Under the pieces are notes generated by a model. The model was not told the DNA's origin, did no database searches, and saw only the letters and a program-made list of their open reading frames with translations. From Cryptomeria japonica (Eukaryota; Streptophyta; Pinopsida; Cupressales; Cupressaceae): a stretch of 64,000 nt of DNA. Location: positions 192,915,695 to 192,979,694 of the forward strand of contig NC_081415.1 of assembly GCF_030272615.1 (NCBI RefSeq), given 5' to 3'. Positions 23,068-35,018 of the stretch are shown piece by piece (position 1 is the first letter of the stretch; each line of letters opens with the position of its first letter). Both the position numbers and the translations under genes were made by a program.

Positions 23068-25492
23068 TGTTAGACACAATGCACCACTGAGAGGGGGGTG
23101 AATCAGTGGTTATCAAAATTTTCCCTTTAGCTATCCTATGTGTGTATACTGGTTAATATACCAAAGCTAAGATAACCTACCGGTATGATAAGGAGAGATT
23201 AATCAATGTACTCACACATAAAAGGGACATCACATAATACCAACATATACGAGGAAAACCCAAGATGGGAAAACTCTCAGTGAGAAATGTTGTTGGAGAC
23301 TACTACTCCAATCTAGCCTCACATTCATTCTCTGATTACAATATTTAGGGCACCAACCCAAGGAGCACCAACCCCTGATAGTTTAGGGTACCAACCCGAG
23401 GAGCACCAAACCCTAACTGATTTATGGGCTACAACCCAAAGGAGCTAAAACCCCTACACTAAGCACCTACTCAGTGAATACAAAACTTAATCATTTACAA
23501 GTTAATAACCTTGTTACAAATGGATTTTGTAACTCTTCTTCAAATCTCTCTTCTAGATCTTCTATCTTGTTCACTGCCGGTTCTCTCTTCCTCTCATCCT
23601 CTCACAACTGCAACCTTATCTCCTATTGCAACCTTATCGGTTCAACCTCTTCTCCTTCTTTATCGGTTCTCTTTCTGTCTCTGTCGGTTCTCTCTTTGTC
23701 TCTTTTGGTTCTCTTTTGCAACTCTTCTCTACCAGTATACTTCTCTCCTGGACTCTCTTGCAGACTATCAGTTCCTCATCGTTGCTGGTTGATCCTCTCC
23801 CTCTGATTCTCACTCTCACACACTCAATCTCTTTTCAGATACTTGTTGAGTACTTGACTGATTTTTTCTCACATACAAAGGAAACACTCTCTTCTTCAAC
23901 AACACTAAATAATATCTTTGGCTTGCATATTTATAGTCTAGTCTTCCCGCCAAAAGCCAATTCAAAATTCAAGTGGCTAGAGTTTCCTCATCGTCCTCGA
24001 GGCAAACCAAATCCAATGAAATCTCATTTGATCTGATCTCCAAGATAACTGTCTGCACATCATCACCATTAATGTGCCTTCTAATACATGTTTTCTAAAC
24101 TTAGCAAACACGTCCCTGCATCTCGACCTGCATCTGTCAAAATGCCATAAATATCTCAGTCATTTCCTTCTCAAGGTCCTCCTACAATCTGATTTCATTT
24201 CTTCGATTTAGGTGCCAACAAATCCTTGATCTTTCTCTATCGTTTACTCTTCCTTGAGCCGCAATCCTTTGATCCTATCCATAAATTATGGGCTCCATAT
24301 TAAATGCACAAATGTAGAAACACCTAACTCTACACAATACTTCACCAATCTCTGTGGGATTGCCACTTCACCTCCACATGGCATCCATGTCAATATCCAC
24401 TTCAACAAGGATCTGTGTGTCGGTTCAAATAGGATCACCGACCAAATACTCAACCAGTCCTTCTTCTTTTCCGGTATACTCACCTTGCCGGTTAAACCCT
24501 TAACTGGTCTATCTTCAACCTTGCACTCTACTTCTCATCGGGTGGAACTCTCAATCGGTCAGCACTCTTGCTAACATACCTTGTGCACATCTTTATCAGA
24601 TGGGATTCTTCTGCATCTGTACTTTCTCTGCATTACCGATGGACATACATACCGGCTAACACTCTTGATGACACCATGTCATCAACCTTTAACTGATTCC
24701 ATCTTAGGCATTTGCATGTCGGTTGCACTCCCTATCTACAGTTTCTCAACCTTGACTTCTTAATCATTAGACCAGACATCATTTCTATCGGTTTGTCAAA
24801 GTGATTTATTGGTAGATCCCGTGAGCCTTCAAACACCTACCTTCTACTTTTGTCTTATCTCATGAAAGTAAGATGCATACTTTGCATAATAGGATATAAG
24901 CTCCACTTATCGGTGGTAGTGGATCCTTGTCATCTGCATCATGCAATGTACTCATGTGGCTTCCCTGTTTGTGTAACATATCTTCAAACAGACACATGTG
25001 GTCCGATGTGGACACTTTTACTGTCAGTCATCTCTTCACATGGTGACTGCATCTTCATCCAGTGGGATTCTTGTTGTTCTGCCTCCACACAACATACCAG
25101 TGACCTGTACATCCTTCTCCTCCTCTGTTGATGTGATTTAGGTAACATTACGCCTCTTCATCACAAACAACAACTCAAGCACCTGTCTCATCCTACTTGT
25201 ATACTGGTCATAAGCTTGTTGGTTAGCATCTACTCACTATCAACACAACACTTATCAGTTGACATCCTTTCCTTACCAATGTTAGACTATATCGATAACT
25301 TGTCCATTCATCCACACAAGTCAAACACTGACTTATGTACCAGTGACTCTAGTGATCATTCCTCTAAATGACATTCTCTTCTTTACCGGTGACCTGCAAC
25401 ACTAGTTGATATCAGTGACTACATATCAACAATATTTCCATACCGGTTGTCCTTCTATACCAGTTGACATCAATGACAACACAATGCCAACA
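23068..25492 (-). mobile_element. Solo LTR, 2.4 kb, minus orientation, 5-bp TSD TTGTG
   Basis: Read on minus it starts TGTTGGCATTGTGTTGTCAT and ends GTGCATTGTGTCTAACA. A perfect TTGTG duplication flanks it (23063-23067 and 25493-25497). It contains the ACCCAAGATGGGAAAACTC block near 23260 and many CCGGT words. No internal region or partner LTR is next to it, so it is a solo LTR. The Ser/Leu-rich plus frames at 23474-24036 are artefacts of CTCT-rich sequence. Confidence 0.8.
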
Positions 25493-25509
25493 TTGTGATA
25501 ATCTAAAAA

Positions 25510-25835
25510 GAATGGTTCAAAATAAAGTATTATCCAAATAGCTAACTAGGAGGGAAATCACTATTTAAACACTATTCATAAAGTTATATTTGTCTCATAA
25601 TAGTTGTTTTTAATTAACAAACAATGAAGGCAAAATTTTGTAAATATATTAGAAATATACATATAATTTAAAAAAAAATTATATTCAATTTGTAAAAATT
25701 CGAGTTTACTGTGCAATTTCACTGAAAATTTAATAATTGACATTAATTTTGAATTAATAGCCCAAACACACAAGATAACAATTAAATTATCTAGAATGCT
25801 TATCTCATGTAAAATCCACCAATTTAATAATAACA
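25510..25835. repeat. Diverged direct repeat flanking the solo LTR, right copy
   Basis: Right partner of the duplication at 22755-23062. Confidence 0.4.
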
Positions 25836-26790
25836 AGCTTACAAAAAATTGTTGATAACCAAGTTCTGCTAGAGGTGTTCAAATAAAAACTAGATTACAT
25901 TGGTTGAAAGTAGGTGAAAGCTTCTTCAAATTACTTTCAAACTCTTTGAACTCATCATAAATCTCCAGGTATTAAGGAGCTCAAAGTGGGGAAATCTATT
26001 CTAAAGGATCTTCCAAATATCCTTCAAGGATTTGTGAAGCATTATGAGTAAGTTTTTAAGGCTCAAAATAATTCTCTTGAATGTAATCATGATTTGTAGA
26101 AATGTTAAATTTCCTCTTATTTATGATCTTTTATGATCAATTTTATTGATCTTCAAAGAAGAATTTTTTGTTATCGATAATGACCTAGATGTGATGGCTT
26201 TCCCTATTAATTTGATGAAACTCTTAAGCTTATGTTGGTGAGGACTTGCATAAAGTTTATCCTGAAGCTTATAAGTTTAATTCCTTAGGAAGGATCATAA
26301 ATAAAGTAATAAATTCATACCTAAAATATTGGTATCTAGATGATATATACAATTGGTAGACCATCACCTTGCTCAATATATCTTATAATATCATTTCTAA
26401 ATACCAAGCCTTGAGGCCATGCCACCTTATTTCTCAAATTGTGTGACTTAAGAAGACTAGCTTTTATCAAATACTTGAATGTGTATTGGATTTAAGATAA
26501 TTATAGTTTGGAAATATATGGAACGGACTTGACAATCTGATCAATAAGTTCATTTTATCAAAATTATTTTTTAATACTTATGATATTATTGAGTGGCCCT
26601 TTATCTTTGTAATACTACAATCCTTAAGATTTGGAATTTGATTCATTTAATATATACTCTATGTTGATGTCTCTACCTATCTTATTATAAATTATAAATA
26701 ACTAATGTGTTTAGAATCTATAAATCTATTCTCCAAGTTTTGCTCTAGTTCCAACTTTGTATTTGCTTTCTTTAAAATTGTTTAGGTACC
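25836..26790. other. AT-rich DNA, no gene recognised
   Basis: No supported frame or repeat end was seen. Confidence 0.4.
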
Positions 26791-26919
26791 TGGGTTAGTA
26801 CAGGATCACGAGGGGCCAAAAAGTGGCGACGTGAAAAAAATAGCCTTTTCCACTCGCCTAAAAACACGAAAAATCCGTGTTGACATTTTGCTTGGCATGG
26901 TAAACACCTAGACAAATCG

Positions 26920-27245
26920 AATATCCGATAAAATCAAATATCCGATGTGATATCGGATATCCGATTTTTATAGGTAATTTTAAATTAAAAAATAAATTAT
27001 ATATTATATAATATATAAGGTATTATATATATAATATATAATATATAATATAATATAATATTATATATTATATAATGCGTATTATATAATATATTATTAT
27101 ATTATTTAATATATAATATATTATTATATTATATTATATAATATTTATAAGAATATTATATTATATAATATAATATAATAATATATTATATAATATATTG
27201 TTATTTTAAAATAATTTAACTATAAAAATCGGACATTCGATTTCT
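26920..27245. repeat. ATCGGATAT-type palindromes around a TA-rich tract
   Basis: Near-palindromic words (AATCGAATATCCGATAAAAT, CAAATATCCGATGTGATATC, GGATATCCGATTTTTATAGG) sit at 26925-26980. A TA/AT low-complexity tract follows (about 26995-27200), then ATCGGACATTCGATTT at 27229-27244. A related ATCGGATATTTGATTTTT occurs at 53057-53074, also next to TA-rich DNA. These may be end or promoter sequences of the transposon-like locus that starts here. Confidence 0.5.
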
Positions 27246-27270
27246 CTGAGACAATAAAAGAGGACTGTGA

Positions 27271-27302
27271 TAGCCCGTGGGTTATTTTTTACCCATGGGC
27301 TA
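27271..27302 (+). other. Hairpin in the 5' region of the plus-strand gene
   Basis: TAGCCCGTGGGT and ACCCATGGGCTA form a 12-bp stem (one G-T pair) around an 8-nt T-rich loop. It lies 240 bp upstream of the ATG at 27543. Confidence 0.7.
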
Positions 27303-27542
27303 CACGAATTCAAGCAAATCCGATATATGATTTTGTGACCCAAATTTGCAAAAAAATCCAATAAAAGGTAGGATTTTTATTGTTTTTCATCATTTTCATT
27401 CAAATTTTTGCATTTTTTAATGTTTATTTGTTTTTTCATTCAAAATATGTTTTTTTCATGAAAACTAGGTTTTTTAAAATCAAATACAAAATTGTTCAAA
27501 GTTTTAATTAAATTCAATTTTTTACATTCAATTAGGTTAAAA

Positions 27543-29309
27543 ATGGGGGATAATAGTGAAAACATTGATCAACCACACCCACAACAACCAAACCCTCCTT
27601 TGCCAAACCCTCCCTCAATTCAGGGTTTAATTGCACAAAATTTAAACTAATTGAGGGGGATTGTAGATGTCTATCGTAGGATCCCTCACATGAACCCAAT
27701 GTTTAATCCCCCCACGTCCATCATAAAGAGTATAGAAACCGTCACTGAGGAGCACAATGCCGCTCTTTTGTGGTGAGATTCTATGAGGGAAAAATATACG
27801 GATAGCTTGTCCTATAAGGAGATCAAGGATCTTGAGATATCCAAACCCGATATCACCGTATTGTTTGTGAATCCCCACACTAGTCAACCCATAGACCCCC
27901 AAAAAACAAAAATTTCTATTAAATGTTGCACAAATGATGACATTGTGAATTTTTTTGGGGATCATTGGTGGATGGTTTTCGATAAACCACCCAACAACAA
28001 TCTTGATGTCCCCTTCTACTTCATCAAAAAGTTGCGTGCTGAGCTTGTTTTAGGAAAACATGTGAACTACTTTGACATCCAACCTTTCCAAGGTGTGTGT
28101 TTAGGTATGCCCCAAGATAGACCTAGGGCAGTCGAAGTAGTCTAGGGCCCATATGTCCCCCCTCCTACTCTTGGTCCCCCACCTCCAGTGCAACATTCAA
28201 ATATCAGCTGTGAGGCGACATCATAGACGAAATCGACTATTCACTCTTTGAGTAGCCTTTTAGTTTCTCAAGCTGGGGCAGTAGCTCAACCTTCTTTTGA
28301 TGGTAGCGGTGCATCCGGTGGTGCTGACATGTCCTCCTCGGCTCCACACATTTGCATGCCCCATAGTTGTGTCGTGTGTGGGCACCTATGCTTTGGTCCA
28401 GTTGGAAAGCCTGTTGATCCTCCTACGAACACTTTAGATTATGAGATGCATGAGATGCACGATGCACCAAATGTTATGACAAGGAGTGGAGGATACCTTG
28501 GAGAGTCCTCGCATGCTAGAGGCGAGGAGGCACCTTCATCATACGTTGATGATGTAGTGGTAAGATTTGTATTTTCATAGTTCATTCTATATTTTCAATG
28601 AATATTAATAATCTAGATAATATTAAGTACTAATGTTTATTTACATGGTCTGTTTAACAGTTGATGACAGAGGAGGAGTTGACACAGATCCAAGAGGGCA
28701 CCTTGACGACCATTTCATTTGGCCTTGATAGCTTTACGGTACATATATTATTGCACCTAGTTATTTGTATTCTATTGTACATACATGCTTATAATTTAGA
28801 TTGGCATCAATTAGATTATGTAGTAACTTGCATATATATCTTATTTTACTCTTGTAAGGCACAAGTAGCATGAGTGTAGGGCTATGCGATTCAGGATCTG
28901 GTAGTGCAACTAGAGACAAGAGAAAGGTAATTGAATGCAAATATGATTGAATGAATAGTTTAAATAACTTATAATGATTATACACGTCTAGACATAGATT
29001 GATAGTTTCACATACTTTTTGTGTATATGTACAAACAATTCTTCACTTCACATCCTTGTTGACTACACCCACTATACCTGAAGATGAAGAAGAAGAAGAA
29101 GAAGAAATGCCTTGGGTACATGTGTTTATTTTATTTTGTTTTTAGTAGATATAATTCGTTATTATCAATGACAATTATATGCTAACTTGTATCAATGTCA
29201 TGTTTGTGAACATACGTAGGTTGCGTATAAAAATATTGAAAACATACCTCCTCTATCGAAGACATACATCAAGAGTCCTGCAAAGCTGAAGAGAAAATGT
29301 GGAGACGAG
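27543..29309 (+). pseudogene. Multi-exon transposon-like gene, 5' exons (broken)
   Basis: The first exon runs from ATG 27543 (MGDNSENIDQPHPQQP) to a splice donor at 28560 (TGG|TAAG) in a single frame. It has four stops, after QNLN, LLW, VEVV and EATS, each one C-to-T or G-to-A step from Gln, Arg or Trp. The N-terminus is Pro/Gln-rich. The centre carries NDDIVNFFGDHWWMVFDKPP and FDIQPFQGVCLGMP. The C-terminal part has a CxxC..H/C-like stretch, HICMPHSCVVCGHLCFG. Further exons are likely at 28661-28738 and about 28859-28927, with an acidic one near 29070-29115, and 29220-29309, each next to GT or AG signals. No domain is recognised. It reads as the accessory gene of an old DNA transposon rather than a conserved host gene. 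Confidence 0.55.
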
Positions 29310-29376
29310 GTAAATAGAAATAGTTCAATTATAGTTCATTTTTATGTTAACTTTTCAAATGTGACTTATATAATAT

Positions 29377-30137
29377 TGTATATGGTGAAAATGGATAACA
29401 ATAATAACAATATTGAAAGGCTAAATGAATTCAACCACAAAACCCTAGCCTAACAATCAACAAAGATCCACCATAACATATGAAGATTACTTAAGAAAAT
29501 GCAAATCACATGTCCAATAGGGTTTTGATCTCCATTCTTCCTATCTCCATTGATCTTGCTTGATATATTTGCTCTCAGATTTTAGTTGCACAAGAGCTCA
29601 ACAAAGAACGGAATGTGGTTGCAAGTAGGATCGTAGTGTAGTCAATTGATCAAGTAGTTAGCTCCTTAGATCATTAGGGTTATTAGGGTTTGATAATGAA
29701 GGAAGCATCTCCTTATATAGAAGACACTATATGAAATGGAGGGATAAGATTGAGAGGTGTAAAAGGAGGTCGGCTATGATTATAGGGTAGGTAAAAGAAA
29801 TAATAAAATAATGAAAGGGGTAGCTGGTGTATGAATTAAGAGATGAATGACATGTGTCATGGGTAGAAAAGGTTAATGAATTAATTAAATAAATAAAGAT
29901 TTATTTAATTAATAGAAGAAGTGGGATCAATTAAATAAATAAGATATTTATTTAATTTAGGAAAATGATAATATAAATAAATAAATGTATTTATTTAAAT
30001 GAGAAATAAGGCTAGAAGAGGATAAATGAATTAATTAAATAAATAAAGATTTATTTAATTAATAGAAGAATTAAGCTAAAGTAATTAAATAAATAAAATA
30101 TTTATTTAATTAGACATGACAACTTTAGGTGTCTACA
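29377..30137 (-). repeat. 3' LTR of the Ty3 element, 761 bp
   Basis: Nearly identical to 44801-45588. It contains four blocks of the word TTAATTAAATAAATAAAGAT or its shorter forms, with inverted partners (TTTATTTAATTAAT), so the right half can fold. Confidence 0.9.
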
Positions 30138-30152
30138 TTTTGCCCCTCTTTG
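30138..30152 (-). other. Polypurine tract of the Ty3 element
   Basis: On minus, CAAAGAGGGGCAAAA lies directly before the 3' LTR, the expected primer for plus-strand DNA synthesis. Confidence 0.8.
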
Positions 30153-30663
30153 AGACAATGCGGCTTGTCGGGTTGTTTCAAAGAAGATAAGATGAACTGA
30201 TATAGAGTTGCCCCAGAATGGGAATGATATGCCCCCTCAAGAGATTGGATGAAAATGTCTGAAAAGATTGCAGACAATCTCTCGATAAGAAAGAGAGGCT
30301 AGAATGGATTGACCGGATAAAGTGACAAAGTCACGGGATAACGAAGACTGACTCGGGAAATGAATGCGAGGGCTAGGGGTAGTCTATAAGATAGACCATG
30401 GGGGAAATACATCCTCATTGTCATCCACGCATCCACAAGAGCATATTGCAAAGCGAAAATAGAGCAGGAGCAGTCAGCAGTGATGGCTTTCACTCATAGA
30501 TTCGACCGTGTTCACCGATTTCAGAGGCCAGCAGAGGCAGGAGAGCCGGTAAGTACCACCAAACCTCCTCGTACTTTGATGCATTTAATTTTGTCATTAA
30601 TGCATGTCGAATAGGGTAATAAATGCGCTTAGACTAGGGTCCAAAAAGTGTCAAAAAACATCC

Positions 30664-30970
30664 AGGCGTGTCTACGTTTGTGCCAGGCGCATCTGGGTCA
30701 AGAAGGCGCGTCTATGTTTGTGCCAAGCGCGTCTATGTCTGGACCCGCGTCTGCATCAATTGCGGCCGCGTCTGTGATGGATAGGCGTGTTTGTGCCAAG
30801 AAGGCACGTCTGTGTCAACTAGGCGCATTTGTGCCAAGAAGGCACGTCTGTGTCAACTAGGTGTGTCTATGCAGAGCATAGGCACGTTTGTGTCAGGCAG
30901 GCGCGTCTGTGTTGTTCAGGCGTGTCTATGCAGTCTTTGAGCGCGTTTATGTCATGTAAGCGCGTTTGTG
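30664..30970 (+). repeat. Cluster A of the GGCGCGTCTGTG motif (about 16 copies)
   Basis: Inside the PMD-gene intron, about 16 variants of GGCGYGTCTRTG recur about every 20 bp. The linkers are often related (TTTGTGCCAAGAA and TCAACTA). The reverse complement, CACAGACGCG, forms clusters B and C at the other end of the element. Confidence 0.75.
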
Positions 30971-31101
30971 TTTGAAAAGTATGAATTTGCATCTTCTAGG
31001 TCAAATCGGCAGTTCTATGATGAACATACGCTGTCGATTGGATAAGCTGCTGAGAGGATACACTCAAGCAGGTCCTCTAGGAAGACTAGGATAGATCAAG
31101 G

Positions 31102-31350
31102 CACTTTGTGATGAACAGTGAGTACCAAGATAGAGTACTTTGTGATGAATAGGGAGTACTGAAATATGAGCAGCACTTTGTGATGAACAGGGAGTGCCAC
31201 TAGGATAAATAGCAACACTTTGTGATGAACAGTGAGTGTCACTAGGGTAGAAGCAACACTTTGTGATGAACAGTGAGTGTCACTAGGATAGATAACCATA
31301 TGCATTTAGATAGCAAGTAGCATTTTGTGATAAACAGTGAATGCCACTAT
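31102..31350 (+). repeat. Imperfect tandem repeat with CACTTTGTGATGAACAG core
   Basis: The core occurs at 31102, 31137 (variant), 31174, 31216, 31257 and 31321 (variant), followed each time by GGAGTGCCACTAGG-like sequence. Spacing is 34-64 bp. It lies in the second half of the PMD-gene intron. Confidence 0.75.
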
Positions 31351-32689
31351 AACTGACATGATTGAGTTGTTTGACTGCAGGAGTATTTGCCGATGCTAGA
31401 GTCACGGGAGAGATTCCTGTCGACTCAGAGGTTGCGACCTGAGTTGATGGCCGAGGATAGAGCCGCTATCGATGAGATGGGTCTGAGACATGTACTGTAT
31501 GTGCCTGAGTTTCAGGCAAACATGGGTTTGCTGACTGCGTTAGCTGAGAGATGACACTATGAGATGTGCACATTCCATTTGCCTATGGGTGAGATGACAG
31601 TCACCCTGGAGGATGTATACAGGATTCTGCGAGTGTCGATCGATGGGGAGTTGATCCCATACGATTGAGATGGAGATAGGGAGGCATTGAGACAGGTATT
31701 TCAGGACCCTGGATTGGAGATGAGGGCAAGACATGTGGCATGAGACGCCATGACTGCCACAGGGTTAGCATTGCCGGCGGTGATCGGAGGGGCTATCAGT
31801 GGGTTCCTATGTTCGGATAGGGTGACACGGGGATTGGCTGTGGGTGGGGGGGGGAGCACTGGAGACGCTGATGACACAACATACCAGATATACGTGGGGA
31901 CCGTGTGTGCTGGCACACTTGTATTACGAGCTGCATCAGTTTGTTTATCATGGATCAGTGGGATTGGGCTGCGGAGTGACACTGCTGCAGGTATGGGCCT
32001 ACGAGCATCTGCCGGTTACCCGACCGATACACTTTAGGGGCAGAGGTTATGGATGTAGCTTTGTACATTTGTATGACATGATCACATCATAGCCACGGAT
32101 TGGCAGGCTAGAGCATTGGCGGCGGGTGATTGATGACATTGATGAGGTCATATGGAGACCATATCTGGGCTGCAAGCAGTGGGAGGATGATGCAGTTGAG
32201 CTACCGTACACCTTTCAGAGCAGGTACCTGATTGGGTAGATGCCCTATGTGCTAGAGAGGCAGCTGGTAGACAGGATTGGCCGACTGTTTGGTAGGATTC
32301 AGAGGATGCCCTGGGGATCAGGTATGTATGCCCGCACAGTCAGAGATCAGGCACAGTTTGGGTCGCTACTGTCATATGATCAGGCAATGACTCAGCTAGT
32401 GGAGATGATACCTCTACCTTGGGACATGTGGCCTGAGATAGAGGACGCCAGGATGGATGCTGAGTATACAACATATTGGGTAGAGCATCCATTCCCCCGA
32501 TTGACAGATCCAGGAGAGGCACTGGAGGGAGATGGTGGTGGTGACGAGGATGATGGTGGAGGCGAGGGGGTCGAGGCTGAAAAAGGAGGAGAGGAGTAGT
32601 TGGAGAGAGGCGAGTTGCACCTCGGAGGGAGGGTGGAGAGGAGAGGCAGGCTCAGGTGGTGAGGGGTCGTGGTGGATTGCCTTTACAGG

Positions 32690-32820
32690 TGCCAGCAGTA
32701 CAAGGTCCCAGGCAGGTGCAGATACAGGGATAGGGACAGAGACAGGTACTAGTACAGGTACCAGTACATGCACAGGGGCAGGTACAGGGGCAGGCATAGG
32801 GGTAGGCACCTGCAGAGGAG
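32690..32820 (+). repeat. CAGGTRCAGG-type minisatellite in the PMD gene
   Basis: Short CAGGTACAGG / CAGGGGCAGG units repeat about 12 times and encode a Val/Gln/Gly-rich linker. On minus they give a Pro/Val-rich shadow frame. Confidence 0.7.
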
Positions 32821-33339
32821 GAGCCACAAGCAGGGGCAGAGGTAGAGGGGGTTGACCTAGTGGAGACTGAGCTGCTGGATCTGAGGGAGATCTGCCAGGG
32901 CTAGGCAAATGAGATTCAGGATCTGGAGAGGGAGAGGGATCAGCTCAGGACTAGGCTCAGGGATACTGAGCGATAGCAGGATCAGGCTATCCAGTGCTAC
33001 ACAGAGGCTGAGATAGCACTGAGGGCTGGGAGGCAGGCAGCAGAGGACACAGGGGCCGGATATGCCTATGTCCTACGGGCAGGAGAGGAGATAGCCTACT
33101 GGAGGGACCTCTACTATGGTGCAGTGCCAGCAAATCAGCGGGTGAGGAGCTTCCATAGACCGTCGCGTACAGCGACAGCTACGGGAGGGAGCCGGAGGAG
33201 ACAGGCATCGAGTGGTGGGGTCATGGGTCCTCCACCACCACCAGATAGAGGAGACAGGAGGGATGATCCTGGGGCGGGTCCTTCAATGGCTCAGATTCCA
33301 CCGAGGCCAGGCAGCTTCGAGGGAGGGAGTTCATCATAG

Positions 33340-35018
33340 CCTTAGAGGGCTCCCTATGTATCAGTTTTGTACCATTTTTGTATTGTAGACACCTACGGGT
33401 GATTGTAGCCATATGATTTTGACATCATTATATCATGACACTTTATATATATATATATGAGATGATTCATCTTTGCGATAGCTATATGCATGTGTACTTA
33501 TGTGATGAGATGTTCTTATGTGATGCTTATGATATGGATGCAAATATGTATATGATGCAATGCGATATATTTTTGTTCTTTCTATATTTTAAAATGTTAT
33601 GTCAATGCAAATGTAAATGTATGAAGTGCAGATGAATATGATAATGCAAATGATTATTGTGCTAACAGGTGTTGTGTGCAGGATGTGATGCAGTTGTGAT
33701 ATCTATATGTATGTATGAAATGCTTATATGTGGTAATGCAGGTGAAACTACATGAAATGCAAATGTTTTTGGTGTGTCATTATACTCAGTCATGTGATAG
33801 TAGGCTACGCGGACTCGAGAAGGATGATGGAAGTCAATCAAGAAAGGGGGATGGAAGACAGAAGATATGAAAGTGAAAGAGCTTCTTGTGCATTATCATC
33901 ATTGAGCTTTATTATGGCAAAATAGGTTATGACAATCGAGGCATATGTTCGACCTAGAAAGTCATTGTACCTGTTTGCATGGAGATAAGACAGTCACAAA
34001 CAAGGGATGCCCCAGTTCACACTAGACTCACAGTGTCCTCATATCCTTGGACAAGTCATAGCATTACTAAGAGACAATCCACAAACAACAAATACAAATA
34101 GGTGACGATACCCCATCCTCGCCTTTCTAGTCAAAGACATCCTGGAGATAGGATCTCTAGTCAAAGACATCCCTGAAAAGCTAAAAGACATGTCACCAAA
34201 AGATAAAATCAAAAGAAAACCAAGACTCGACACCAACATCCACTGTAGTCCTCAAGTTTAGTGTCTCTTGTCACTTGTATAAGTCTTATTTGATTGTGGT
34301 CACAATGTTTACTTTCACAGAAAGGATAGATAGCACTGAACCATAATGTTGTCTGAGTCTGTTGAAATATTTGATTTGTTGAAGCCCATTGTTGCTGCTA
34401 TGTCTCATCTAAAACTGACTGAATCCATGAAACTGATACTTTATTGCGGAGAAGATGAAACTTTATTGCAGATTTGTGATGCAAATGTTGCTTTATTGCG
34501 AATTGTGCGCGGACAGACTGAAGGAAGCTAGAAGAAACTGTAGTCCTCGAAACATGTGATGTTCTCAGTTCCACACCCATTACTAGACGTAGGTTTTGCC
34601 TTAGCCACAGATAGGATCTGATTTATTATGGATGGAAAGGGATGAAAAGGAATGTTTATTATGAATGGCTAACTAATCTTGGGTAGATCAATAACAAGCC
34701 ATGATGGGAATGGGTAAGTTTATTATGAACGAATAGGTTGTGAGTGTGCGCAAAGTGAAATGATGAAAGAGAATCCTGAAGGAAGGAGGAGCAATGTCTC
34801 TATGCATGGCGCTGGTGACCCAGTTTTCACCATGGTACTTGCCCAGGGCACCACCGAAGTGGTTTTCACTATTGGACGAAATTTTTTCTCTTTACTTTTT
34901 TTGATTTTTTCAATGTTTTTTGTGTCACAAGGCGCCTATTTGCCAGGTTTTCACCAAGTAACAATTTATTTTGTTTTATAATTTTTTTTGTATTTTTGAA
35001 TTAGGATAGTCTGAAGAG
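33340..35018. other. Non-coding part of the Ty3 3' region
   Basis: Lies between the PMD gene and the integrase end. It has ATGCAAATG / TATGATG-rich sequence around 33440-33780 and no supported frame on either strand. It probably contains the 3' part of the antisense transcript and the 3' untranslated part of the element RNA. Confidence 0.5.

Larger units (their letters stand above)
30483..33339 (+). pseudogene. Antisense plant-mobile-domain gene inside the Ty3 element (two exons, broken)
   Basis: Exon 1 (30483-30548) encodes MAFTHRFDRVHRFQRPAEAG plus two residues and ends at GTAAGT. The intron (30549-31380) ends TTTGACTGCAG. Exon 2 continues in phase with EYLPMLESRERFLS. The plant mobile domain (PMD, as in MAIN/MAIL1-type proteins and their transposon-borne relatives) is seen as LLTALAER, a stop, CTFHLPMGEMTVTLEDVY, RILRVSIDGELIPYD, then YELHQFVYHGSVG, VWAYEHLP and WRPYLGCKQWEDD. 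The tail has a Gly/Gln/Val repeat (32690-32820), a coiled-coil-like stretch (EIQDLERERDQLRTRL) and a basic Ser/Arg end. A frameshift sits in the G8 run near 31850 and another in 32600-32900. Most stops are TGA or TAG. Its role in the element is unknown. Confidence 0.75.

Noticed and set aside
23474-24036. Ser/Leu-rich plus frames of 93-136 residues
   Set aside because: They come from CTCT-rich sequence inside a solo LTR and have no domain or conservation with the related LTR.
26995-27200. TA-rich tract as a replication origin or matrix attachment region
   Set aside because: Low-complexity TA alone is not evidence for either.
30138-30482. Possible tRNA or small RNA gene near the 3' LTR
   Set aside because: No cloverleaf or A/B box pattern could be made out.
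31102-31350. Regularly spaced short repeats resembling a CRISPR array
   Set aside because: The spacers are themselves related, spacing varies from 34 to 64 bp, and the sequence is a plant retrotransposon intron.
32414-32908. Pro/Val-rich 164-residue minus frame
   Set aside because: It is the shadow of the CAGGTACAGG minisatellite and PMD gene on the other strand; composition only.
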